Below, piece by piece: positions 1 to 9,689 of a DNA stretch of 64,000 nt. This DNA comes from Pseudocercospora fijiensis CIRAD86 (Eukaryota > Ascomycota > Dothideomycetes > Mycosphaerellales > Mycosphaerellaceae). The position numbers and the translations under genes are program-made. Where the stretch lies: the NCBI RefSeq assembly GCF_000340215.1, contig NW_006921534.1:1265171-1329170 (forward strand), given 5' to 3'. A model generated the notes under the pieces. That model was not told where the DNA came from, searched no databases, and saw only the letters and a list, made by a program, of their open reading frames with translations. How positions within the stretch are numbered: position 1 is the stretch's first letter; every line of letters begins with the position of its first letter.

Positions 1-569
1 ACGACAATCGGTCTTTCCACATGTTCCTCGCTCTTCCAACCGCGATCCGCATGACGGTGTATGATCACTACATGGCAGAATTCCCTCTTGTTCTGGAGCA
101 CCCGACCCAGCCACCCCTTACGCGAACCATCAAATCAATCCGCAACGAGGCCATGCCGACCTTCCACAAGGCGAGCAAGTTTAAGCTCACCTTCACCACC
201 CTTCGTGCGCCGTACTCCGGCCACCAGACTCTCGCGTTCTACCCCCACCATCCTTCATCGCACGCATACTTCAATGGTCTGTCCGAGCAGAGTGTTGGCG
301 AGATCCAGAATTGGATCTTGGAGTGGACCACGACTCCCGTCTATCAATGCCATATTCACTTTACTGGCAAGAAGGCGCAGACCCAGGTTTGGTATGAGGG
401 TGGGGGAAACGTTGACGACAACACGAAGCAAGCAATCGTGGACGCGGTGAAAGAAGTCCTTGATGCCGTGGCCGACGCAGTCCCACAGCGGAAGCTCAAG
501 CATACTGACATCATGGCGATGAGGAGGAAGTGGGAGGCCATTGCGTTCAGCGACGACAACGGGAACTGA
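1..569 (+). CDS. F-box-like protein, 5'-truncated by window edge
   Basis: The frame is open from base 3 to the stop at 567-569, so the ATG at 21 is probably internal and the gene begins left of the window. The first residues (DNRSFHMFLALPTAIRMTVY) align with the F-box-like part of the gene at 1978-2904 (DDDRDFPRFMDLPPELRNSVY), followed in both by a PP-x(6-8)-R-x-E-A-x-x-TFY/H pattern. This makes it a neighbouring paralogue whose SAP-like N-terminus would lie outside the window. Such proteins have an F-box-like/2EXR fold, suggesting a substrate adaptor, but no substrate can be named. In the second gene an intron interrupts the corresponding stretch; here the frame runs through, so either the intron was lost or never gained. 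Confidence 0.7.
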   Translation, partial: DNRSFHMFLALPTAIRMTVYDHYMAEFPLVLEHPTQPPLTRTIKSIRNEAMPTFHKASKFKLTFTTLRAPYSGHQTLAFYPHHPSSHAYFNGLSEQSVGEIQNWILEWTTTPVYQCHIHFTGKKAQTQVWYEGGGNVDDNTKQAIVDAVKEVLDAVADAVPQRKLKHTDIMAMRRKWEAIAFSDDNGN

Positions 570-1977
570 GACACTGAGCGATCTCAGCATCACCCAGGTC
601 CTGTCATCATGCACGGTACAACGGAGCGGATCAGCGAATCCATTTTGGTGAGCGTGGCTTTGCTCACTCTCTACCTGGCCCCTTCACACTCAGCATCGTC
701 ACCAAGCAATCACAATGGAAAGCAGCCCAATACCACCTTCGTTTTCCCCGATCCCGACACTCGCCTGCCTCACCTATCCGAGCACAGCTCGGAGCTCTAC
801 ATTAGACCACGACCACCAAGACGCAGTTGAGGCCATTTCTGAGCAACCACACTCGAGAGCATCGCTAGAAGTTATCGATCCCGACCCATACCCGTTCGCC
901 CTCCTCCCAGCATACACGACCTCACGGAGCGTTCATCTCTACACCCAGCACCAGAAGCACCGCCGAGTCTCGAGCGTGGAAGCTTAGCATATCTCACACA
1001 TTCTGTCTCACTCCTACAAGAGGGATGGCCTCTACCGAAAGATCAGTGTTCGCAAGCTTCTGACTCCTGGTGCCGACCGGAGCGTGAGTGTTTCGTAAGC
1101 TACGGTGAAGACTCACCAGAAGTTCCCTCCGTTTGCAAGTGGCTCCTATGCACGCACTCTCGAGAGGTGGACGTTCACTGGCAACGCAATGGGGGAAGAC
1201 TGTTCGGGGCGCGAAGTACAAGGAGTGAGATCAGGCTGTGCAGAGACATGTGAGGGTGGAAGTCATTCAAGTGCATGTCACTCGGTTTTGCAAGAGTACT
1301 GACTGATAGCGATTTGTTGTTGTCCACACATTGATTCTTTGGCATGTATGAAAAAACGACCAAAAAACAAAAGTCAATCGGGTGATAGAAAGAAGCGGCT
1401 ATCAGAGGAAATTGTGGACTTTCTTTGTCTTGGCTGCAGAGGGCAGTGCAGCTTTCACGATTGGAATCATCGAGGAATTGCCTTGGAGATTTGAAAAAAA
1501 AACTTGTTGCAGGAGGCCTCGTCACCGACGACACTATCCTTTCTTCCACTCCGTGAGGGGTCTATGGTAGCAAACAACATCAACTCAATCTGAACCGCAG
1601 GGTCGCTGTTCGAATTCCTGGGAGCCCCTTAAGGCATCAATCACGAGGCAGAATGAAGTCTCTATTGCTCGTCATAGCTGCATTTTGGAACTCGAATGGA
1701 CAGCAGGTGCTATCGTCGAGATGCATTGCTTTCAACGTGTAACTGAAACTGGCGCCTTGTATCCGGTCAAATGCGTGCAATCGAAATTGGGTTTGTAGAA
1801 AGTCCTCGTGATGTCCGCGGTGAAGTTCGCCTTTAGAGGACGCCGCAGCTCGCTTTCTAGACTTCTTTCTCGACATCAACCACCCTCAAGTCCGCAACCA
1901 GCACCACGGCAAGACTGCTTCCATCTCCTGTCTCGATACGCATACCTCGCAATCGCTTTCCGCAATCAACCGCCAAC
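570..1977. other. Intergenic stretch, no convincing gene
   Basis: About 1.4 kb between the two F-box-like paralogues. Small open frames exist on both strands (for example from ATG 715 to 987 on plus) but show no domain, no coherent composition and no clear splice continuation. An A-rich run lies near 1493-1503. CpA is normal here, so the stretch has not been RIP-mutated. Confidence 0.5.
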
Positions 1978-2904
1978 ATGCAATCCGCTTCCAAAGACTC
2001 CTTTTGGAAGTTTATCGAGCGCTTCGAAGGCGGTAATGCAGGTTTGTATCGGCGTCAGGCCCGCGAAGCTGGATACGACCTCGCGCAGAGTGCTAAAGGC
2101 GACCAAGTCCGCAAGTGCCTCGCTCGCATGCAGCGTGGGCTTCTTTGCTACGAGACTTGTAGCACGCCTGAGTTGGAGAAGTTCCTCGAGGCGCGAAACA
2201 TCCACCAGCATCCAGAAAAGCTCTCTCGTGGCGGCATGATCAAGCGTCTAATGTCCGCAGACGATGACCGCGACTTTCCTCGCTTTATGGATCTGCCGCC
2301 GGAGCTTCGCAACAGTGTCTACGAGTTCGTTATGGACGAGTACGCCAAAACTCTCATCACTCCGGCCCAGCCACCCTTCGCGCTCGTTTCTCGCCAGGTC
2401 CGCGATGAGGCGCTGTCTACCTTCTACGCTTGCTGCAGCTTCCAGATTGACCTGTAGGTACCCGAATCCTCATCTTTGATTTATTTGGTGGCTATCGTGG
2501 CTGATATGAAGCTTTCTAGTCAAGAAACCAGAACAGGTCGATTCACGTTCAGCTCAGACTCGCTCGCTTTTTTCAACAGCCTGCAATCCGTCGACGTGTC
2601 GCGGCTCGGTCGCCTGCAAATCCAGGTTCTGACTCCGCGCAAGCCCGGAATTCATCACGGTCACAAGAACTTCGTGATCAGCATCGAGAAGTCCTCGGAA
2701 GAGAAGAAGTACATGGTGATGGTAAACCGTTGCCAGAGCGATGGATATGGGCCACCGCTGTTTGTGACAACAGGCTGGTGCTCTGGGCTCGAGGCCAAGT
2801 TGAGGACTTTGCTGGCGGCTCGCAAGCTCGACACCGGTGAAAAACAGCTCGCAGTCATGCACATCTACGAGTTTCGTACACTGATCGAGGAGTGCATGAC
2901 CTAG
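1978..2904 (+). CDS. SAP-like / F-box-like protein, two exons
   Basis: Spliced as 1978-2453 and 2520-2904 (286 aa). The 66-bp intron starts GTAGGT, ends CTAG, has a GCTGAT branch-like site, keeps the frame and removes the in-frame TAG at 2455. Residues about 55-95 look like a SAP module (STPELEKFLEARN...GGMIKRL), which in other proteins binds nucleic acid. It is followed at about 98-120 by an F-box-like segment (FMDLPPELRNSVYEFVM). The C-terminal half is unrecognised. The ATG lies in CCAACATGC and fits the first conserved residues. It is a paralogue of the truncated gene at the left edge. A role as a ubiquitin-ligase adaptor is inferred only from the F-box-like segment. Confidence 0.8.
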
Positions 2905-2999
2905 CCGAATGCGAAATCGCCTAGTCCTTGCTTGGATGACTGGTCTGTTCGTGTTGCTGAGCATTCGAGGGCTAGGTATCAGGGAATCGCAGCTGCAGT

Positions 3000-5900
3000 C
3001 TAGGCATCCAGCAGACTGAGCCTCTCAAAATTCTGCAGCACCGGCTTCTCCCTCTTCAGCTGGCTCTCCTGCAAAGCATCGAATAACACGCCTTGCCCAC
3101 CCCAAGGCCGATGCCGCTCTGGTTCATTTTCATTCAGCCCTTCCTCTTGTGCTGGAGGCAGAGGCACGGGCACAGCATACACTTCATCCATGCACTTTTT
3201 GCAAGCGTCCTGCACCTCCACACATGCAGCTTGAACCGCAACGGCACGCTCTCTCATAGTCCTTCTCATGAGCCCTTCTACCAGGCGTGCAACGTCGTCC
3301 CCGGTCTCGTTGAGGCGCTCAATGAGACGCGTAATAGAGTTCACCAAATACTCCTCTTCATAAACGGTGCCTTTCTTGCCACGAGCGCGCTTCCTTTCCT
3401 CTCTTCGCTTATTCTTACTTGTCTTGCGCGTAGCATTCGTTGCAAGCGTGCCCATACTTCGATTTGTGTATCGGGTCATGAAGGTTCCAGCACTGGTTGT
3501 GGCGTCGGTGGGAGCTAGTGAGATGTCATCTGGAATATCAGCATTGACATCGCCAGAATCAAGAAAAGCCATTGGGTCCTCTTCTTTCTTCAGACGAAGC
3601 TCGCGAAGTCTTGGCACTTGATGCTGTAGCTGAGTCCGCATCTCGGCCAAGAGCTCGGTGACAGTTGCAGATGCTTCGACTAGGCCAGCATCAATGACAT
3701 CCTTGAGCAGTTCGGGCTTACGACGCTGCGCGATGAGCCGAGTGGCTTCAGAAAACTGGTATGCCTTGCAGAGAAGCCGCGCTGCAGATGATAGATCATT
3801 GAGATACTCGAGGTAGATGGTTGAAGCAGGGATGTACTCTTTGGATTCCTCGCAGGCCTCTGCGAGATCTTGAGCAATCTCTGCAATCTTCTCGTCAGAC
3901 AAGCCTGCCAGACCAGCACAGGCGAGACACTCGCGCCACTGACTCGCAGAGCGATACGCTTCATACGCAGCAGTATACTCGCCGATGTATTCGTATGCAA
4001 TGCCGGCTTCCTTGTATCGATTACGTGAGCTCAAGAAGTCTGCGTAGATTCGCATCAACTCGCTGAGGCGAGCATTGTCATAGCGGTATAGCTCAATGGC
4101 TGAACTGTACAGCTCGTGTTTCGCAGCGTAGGTCTTCACTTCATGGAATGCCCCGAGAGCGTGAAGGTGGGAGAGAGCCTTTGAATACCGCTTCAGGTCG
4201 TCGTCAATAGCATGCCGCTGGCGAAGAGGCTCCATGTCATGCAAGCTCTGAAGGTACGGAAGATACTCTCGAGGGTCCTTTTGCGACTGCTGCGCCACCA
4301 GCAAGGTTACATCAAGATCGTAAAGCCCGAGTGCAGTGTCGTAAAGGCGGTTCACATCCGCCAAGAAGCAAATGTGTTCCACTGCTTGTTCCAGGTCGTC
4401 CTGTTTCTGCTCTTTGCGAAGTCTTGCAACAAGTGACAACCCAGCCTCGAGATCGGGAGGACTCTTGCACACATGCGCAGTGACTATGCTTTGAAGATGC
4501 GTTGCGGTGTGTGTAGCTAGAGCATCGAGGAACGCATCACAGATCTTGTTGGTCTTCGACAATGCGGAAACCATTGTGTGAGACGCATCGCCACTGAAGA
4601 CTCGGTTCCCGCCATTGACACCGTTGGGCGCGGTCTGAGGTTTGAGGGTCTCCTTGTATATGGTCTGACTGACATCCTCGTCACTCAGTGAGCTCAAGAA
4701 CAAGTCAATGCTCTCCACCTTCTTGACCTGTTCGATGAAGAGCTCGATGTCATTCATAAACTGGTCTGGTGCATAATCGTGTAGTATGTTCATATCCACT
4801 CTTTGTGTTCTGCAGATCTTGAATGCTTTCTTGTAATTTCGATCACTGATTGCAGCTCGAATGCCAGCAAGGACTAGCGCTCTAGGGTATATGGTTTCCA
4901 GATTGCCACGAGGCATTTGCAGGACAAGACAGTATGCGCTGGGTATGACCGTCACGAGTTTGGCACCTCGCTCAATATTTCGGCAGCGCTCGTCCTTTTC
5001 TGGCTCGTCTGGAGGAAGCTCAAGCTGGCCATCATGCAAGTGGACAAACTTGATCAGGTGGCTCGATGTGGTATAGATCAGATGTGTTGATGTGACTGCA
5101 AAGGAGGTACAACCAGACACTTTCAGTGCTTGAATATCGCTCTTCACGTGAAGCATCCCGGTGGCAGTAAGACCAAAGACGATTGCGGCGTCCCCGGTCT
5201 GCCAAATATCCACATCAGGACAGGCGACAGGTAAGGTGGCGACCGATTCCTTGGTTTTGAGGTCGTGAACGGCGCCTCTATTGTTCTCAAGGAGCAGTCT
5301 CTGATGATTTGTTGGGTGGAATATCAAAGGCAAATCCAGCTCAGAACGAGAAGCAGACGTTCCAAAGTCAGATACAGTATTGATGCGAGTGCCTTGAAGG
5401 TTCACAGAAGAAGATATCACCGTGAGGTCGTCTTCGTCAAAAGCAATCTGCCTTCCAGCTTCATCAGGCGGCAAGTCAAGGTGCAGCGTTTCCAATAGCT
5501 CCGCCTTCTTCGCAGGCTTCGAGCTGTAGTTGCATTTCCATAGGGTTATGCGGTCGTGGTGTAGAACAGCAAGCCTCATTCCATTGGGAGAGATGGCCAT
5601 ATCAACAACATTCCTAGGCGTCTCAATCTCATCGAAGGCCATCGGAGGTGGAACGTTTGCAGTCCGAAGTGGCGTTATCTTCAGCCGACTCCCATCGATG
5701 ACAGCTACAGTTCCCATGTCCCAAGGCGGCACTAGTGAGCCACATGAGACTTCCGAGGAGTAGGCAAGAATCCGCAGGCCCTGAGGCTCGAAGGCCGACA
5801 AATGAAGAGGTCTCTCAGGATGCCAGCTTGTGTGGACAAGGCCGGGTGATTGCCGTGCTCGCAGGATTTCTTGCTTGAGGTAATAATGGTAGTTTCCCAT

Positions 5901-6905
5901 GGTCCAGAGCTGGACTCTGTCATTCGTGGACACGGCAAGCACCGAGGAGTCGTTGTTCCAATCGAGTGCAATATCTCCGGCAAAGGCGTCCAGCTCATCT
6001 TGGGTGAAACGAAGACTAAACTCGCCATGTCGCAAACCATTTCTCTCAAAAAAGACCACATCGGCTCGGCCATCTCGTCTCTGGAGACCCGCAATCAACT
6101 GACCGCTCGGCTTCCAACTGAGGGCTCCTTCCAGCCCGTCGACTGGCTCGCTGACGCTGTCAAGCACTCCTTCTCTGGAGAACACACGAATCACTCGCCG
6201 CCTCAGATGTGGCAGCTCGAGAATGCTATTGATGGCCACATACTGGCCATCGCCTCGCCAGCTGATTGAAGTCCTGGAATCATCATATGTGCTCAGCTTC
6301 CCCTCATCGATGTGCTCTGGCACTGTAGGATCTCTCAACGCTTTGGCTCTGGGCCCTTGAAACTGAGTCTCCTTCTTGCCCCAGCCGACTGAGACGTGAT
6401 TGGAGACCGTGAGGTCTTCCGGCGACAAAGCAATGTTTGCAGTGCCCTCGAAATCTCTCGTCATGAAGAGGAGCGTATCTGCTTTGGATGCGATCACCAG
6501 AAGCTCTTCGTCTGGGCTCCACGCAGCTGCTGCTATGCCCGCATCAACCGAGCCCACAATCTCGATGAGCTCCTCGCCAGCTTGAGGATCCTCGCGCACC
6601 ACATAGATGTCGCCCCCTTCCAGGACCAAGCTGACGACACCCGTGTCAGGAAAGCAGTGGAGGCTCAGGACGCGGTCGAAGGCCAAGGCGGGATTTGGGG
6701 AGGGCGCGTCCCAGGATGTAATGAGGATGCCATCTTGCGGATTCCAAGCATGTGAGGGGAAGCGTTTGAGTGTGATGGCTGGAGTGGTCTCGGAAGGGCC
6801 AAAAGCACATATCACGCTGTGGCCATCCCATGCTGTTGCGGCAAGTGGTGCCTCGTTCTCGTCAAATCCAAGCGCCGTATGCTGGACATTGCGCAGATTC
6901 CGCAT
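3000..6905 (-). CDS. ELP1: Elongator complex protein 1 (IKI3 family)
   Basis: Intronless frame of 1,301 aa, the usual length for fungal ELP1. The start is the ATG at 6905, giving MRNLRNVQHTALGF, the typical family N-terminus; the frame extends upstream only through a TTG. The N-terminal ~730 residues contain WD-type beta-propeller repeats (e.g. DVDIWQTGDAAIVFGLT). The rest is helical TPR-like (DMNILHDYAPDQFMNDIELF, AFEHVKTYAAKHE-type segments). A lysine/arginine-rich patch near residues 1160-1185 (TSKNKRREERKRARGKKG) matches the conserved tRNA-binding basic region. ELP1 is the scaffold of the Elongator complex, which makes cm5U-type modifications at tRNA wobble uridines, mainly in the cytoplasm. 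Its 5' side is only about 200 bp from a mobile element. Confidence 0.96.
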   Translation of the reverse strand: MRNLRNVQHTALGFDENEAPLAATAWDGHSVICAFGPSETTPAITLKRFPSHAWNPQDGILITSWDAPSPNPALAFDRVLSLHCFPDTGVVSLVLEGGDIYVVREDPQAGEELIEIVGSVDAGIAAAAWSPDEELLVIASKADTLLFMTRDFEGTANIALSPEDLTVSNHVSVGWGKKETQFQGPRAKALRDPTVPEHIDEGKLSTYDDSRTSISWRGDGQYVAINSILELPHLRRRVIRVFSREGVLDSVSEPVDGLEGALSWKPSGQLIAGLQRRDGRADVVFFERNGLRHGEFSLRFTQDELDAFAGDIALDWNNDSSVLAVSTNDRVQLWTMGNYHYYLKQEILRARQSPGLVHTSWHPERPLHLSAFEPQGLRILAYSSEVSCGSLVPPWDMGTVAVIDGSRLKITPLRTANVPPPMAFDEIETPRNVVDMAISPNGMRLAVLHHDRITLWKCNYSSKPAKKAELLETLHLDLPPDEAGRQIAFDEDDLTVISSSVNLQGTRINTVSDFGTSASRSELDLPLIFHPTNHQRLLLENNRGAVHDLKTKESVATLPVACPDVDIWQTGDAAIVFGLTATGMLHVKSDIQALKVSGCTSFAVTSTHLIYTTSSHLIKFVHLHDGQLELPPDEPEKDERCRNIERGAKLVTVIPSAYCLVLQMPRGNLETIYPRALVLAGIRAAISDRNYKKAFKICRTQRVDMNILHDYAPDQFMNDIELFIEQVKKVESIDLFLSSLSDEDVSQTIYKETLKPQTAPNGVNGGNRVFSGDASHTMVSALSKTNKICDAFLDALATHTATHLQSIVTAHVCKSPPDLEAGLSLVARLRKEQKQDDLEQAVEHICFLADVNRLYDTALGLYDLDVTLLVAQQSQKDPREYLPYLQSLHDMEPLRQRHAIDDDLKRYSKALSHLHALGAFHEVKTYAAKHELYSSAIELYRYDNARLSELMRIYADFLSSRNRYKEAGIAYEYIGEYTAAYEAYRSASQWRECLACAGLAGLSDEKIAEIAQDLAEACEESKEYIPASTIYLEYLNDLSSAARLLCKAYQFSEATRLIAQRRKPELLKDVIDAGLVEASATVTELLAEMRTQLQHQVPRLRELRLKKEEDPMAFLDSGDVNADIPDDISLAPTDATTSAGTFMTRYTNRSMGTLATNATRKTSKNKRREERKRARGKKGTVYEEEYLVNSITRLIERLNETGDDVARLVEGLMRRTMRERAVAVQAACVEVQDACKKCMDEVYAVPVPLPPAQEEGLNENEPERHRPWGGQGVLFDALQESQLKREKPVLQNFERLSLLDA

Positions 6906-7113
6906 CGTGACCGCGGGCAATGCTGTTAACAGGTCTCATCTGTCCAATCGAAGCATCTCAAAAGGTGGAATTGGAATTGTTCGCAAGCTGCTCAGCTGTA
7001 CTGAATGTGAATGATTCAGGTCACAAATTTGGGGTTCTGCTTAGTCAGAAACGACAAGGATTCGAAGTCTAATACTTCGCGTCTGGCAGCCAAGGGAATC
7101 CCTATCTCCCATC

Positions 7114-7177
7114 AGACCCTTGCTAGCCAGCGCACGGTCATTGGTTTATTTATAAACCCCTTGCGCAGCAAGGGTCT
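7114..7177. repeat. Terminal hairpin of element copy 1
   Basis: Outer arms AGACCCTTGCT (7114-7124) and AGCAAGGGTCT (7167-7177) are exact complements. Inside them GCGCA pairs with TGCGC, and GGTTTA-TTTA-TAAACC forms the tip. The same structure, with loop differences only, occurs at 55773-55836. It still holds CpA and TpG, so RIP stops just inside it. Confidence 0.75.
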
Positions 7178-8009
7178 GAACACAAAAGGTCACTTTCGGA
7201 CAGCTAGAATTTCCAACTTAGCGCGCAACGCGAAATACATAAATCTTATAGGTATATATTATAGCGCGTACAATTCTAAGCTTAAATAATTAAGAATGAA
7301 ATGTATACGACGTTATAGCGTTAAGATATTATAGATATAATATAGCAGGTTACCTAGTAGCTAGCCGGCTAGGCTACAGTTTAGTAACTAGCTAAGAACA
7401 CCTATTTTGCGACTTAATACAAACAATACGACGACACTTAGAGGTTATAGAGCGTGCAATTTCGAGTATATATTAGTTATATTCGCCTATACGACGTTAT
7501 ATTACGTTATTATAACTAAAAAGTAGAGGACATCTAGCTTTTAGCTAGCTTACCTAAAATAGCCAAATTTCGACTATCGCGAACAAACAAGCTAATACCT
7601 AGAGCTTCTTACGCGTATAATTTTATAAAGATCCCCGTCTAGTAGATATCTATACGACGTAGTAGTATTAAGTAGCAATCTATAAGTAGAGGTTATTAAC
7701 CGGGCTAAGGCAAAACATTAGTATATAGCTAAAATAAGTGCTATACTATAGCTTTAAAGCGTATACGAGTCGCTACGGGTTTAATAAGTAGTTAGTATAA
7801 TGCTAAAGCAGTGCGGCAAGCAATATAATATCTCGTATACATTCCTATAGCTTCCTGTCCGTGCGTTATTATATATAACGCGGCTCGTGCGCTTGTACGC
7901 TCGACGCGTATATCTATATACCCGTTCTTCGCTCGACTTCCTTTATAAGTATATATATCGTTATAGCTACTTTCTACTACTACTAGCGCCGCCGCTATAT
8001 CCGGTAATA

Positions 8010-9680
8010 ATGTCGATATAGAGCGCGGCTCCGATACTTTAATAGATTCAAACCTACTACTAACAACCTTCGCCTTTATAGGTTAAGGCCTCCGTCCTAG
8101 GCTACTCGATAACTTTACTAGCGAGCTTAGCTCTATATTGCCTATCTCCGAAGCCGATCGTCGTAAGGCTAAGGCTAATCGAGAGGCGCGCCGCCTTTAA
8201 GCTCGCCGCGGACCGGCTATTATCGAGGCTACTTTAGAAGTAGAAGATTAAGATAAAAACGACCTTAAAAGTAAGGCCTCTAAATAGTCGATAGAGCTTA
8301 GCGAGGATAAAGTCGAGGAAGAGCGGAATACCGAAGAAGCTACTAACTTTAACTAAGACGATAAAGAAGAGGAGGGTAGCGATAAAGATAATACTATCGA
8401 TACCCGACTAGGCTATAGTAGGAAGCGTAGCAAAGCGCTAGCTACTATAGCTAATAAGAAGAAGGATAGAGAGAAGCAGGCGTAGAAGGAAGCCCTTACC
8501 GATAAGACCGATAATAAGAAGTTTTCCGATATAATAGACAAGATTAATATAGAGCATATCGCTATTACCTAGTTCCTATAGATATAGGTTAGCGACAAGG
8601 GCAGCAAGACATACCGGCGCCGCATTAGCTATATGCTAAATACCTTCCTAGAAGAGGGCATAGTTAGTACGCGGATGCTTCGTTCTAAGTTTAAGAAGCT
8701 AGTCGGAAAGCGGTTCTTTAATAAATACAATCCCGCGAAGGCCGTAGAGCTAGACGACCTACTAGAGATAATAAATATTATTAAGACTAGCGCACCGATA
8801 TAGTATGCTATGCTTAAGCGCCTTCTGCCGAACAAGAAGAAGAAGCTAAACATAGATTTCGGCTAACTAGCAATGCAGCAAAAGAAGGCTAGTAATAACG
8901 GTAGGGATAACGAGGGCGAGTAGGAGGAAGAAGATAATAACGATAATAATAAAGCCGATTCTAGACGCTAACAGAAGCGGATCTGTACCGTTATATAAGT
9001 CGTCGCTCGGTCTATAGCGATAAAGAAGTCTTCCTACTTCGCTAAAGCTCTCGGACTCTTCCTATATATATCCGGTATAAAGCGCCGAGTTGTTAACGTC
9101 CTTAGTAGCCTTAGTATTTGTTTAGGATATTCGACTATCTAGCTTTTAGCAAAGCAAGTCGCTACTAAGAACCGTAAGCGGGCTATTGCTCTCGTAAAGA
9201 AGATAAAGAAGTGTCTAATAGTAATCGTATACGATAATTACTATATATCGGAGTACCGGAAGGCTATACAGTTAATCGGCTAGTTAATAAAGCAGCGGAA
9301 TATAACTACATCGTATATCGCCCGATATAGTGCTTTAAAGAAGCTACTACGGAAGAGTATACTAGATCGTTCGAAGAAGCTAAGTCTAAAGGTTATCCTC
9401 TATAGTTATAAGAAGGACGCTATACGTAAGGATATATCCCTATACTATATCGACTAAGCTTTAGGCTTCGTATTGCTAGAGCTAAAAGAGGTATTTAAGG
9501 ACTTCGAGTTCGATAGCTACCTATTAACTAAAGACGGCGGCACGCTAGTATCTCGCCTACCGTAGCGTAAGCTTCGTATTAAGAATGTAAAGGACGGTAA
9601 GACAGTCGTTATCTTATTGCCCGTTTCCGACTATAATAAGGCCTCGATCGAGGAGACATATAAGGTAGTCTTACGGCCTC
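8010..9680 (+). pseudogene. DUF6589-like protein, RIP pseudogene, C-terminus lost
   Basis: One plus-strand frame stays open over about 1.6 kb apart from TAG/TAA codons where Trp or Gln are expected. It is colinear with the copy-2 gene: an acidic N-terminus, then a helical region (RRRISYMLNTFLEEG), the conserved segment around VIVYDNYYISEYRKAI, and the block ending SDYNKASIEETYK. At about 9680 the similarity stops abruptly and the sequence becomes the 3' end of the opposite-strand helicase. Assignment to DUF6589, a family of fungal repeat-associated proteins of unknown activity, rests on the YDN motif region here and on the GDxxTVDRIRS motif in copy 2. Confidence 0.6.
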
Positions 9681-9689
9681 CTCGTAATC

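Noticed and set aside
715..987. 90-codon open frame with a good ATG context
   Set aside because: No domain, signal or splice continuation; composition not clearly coding.
8629..8853. Minus-strand open frame in copy 1
   Set aside because: Antisense shadow of the DUF6589-like pseudogene; RIP removes stops on one strand while creating them on the other.
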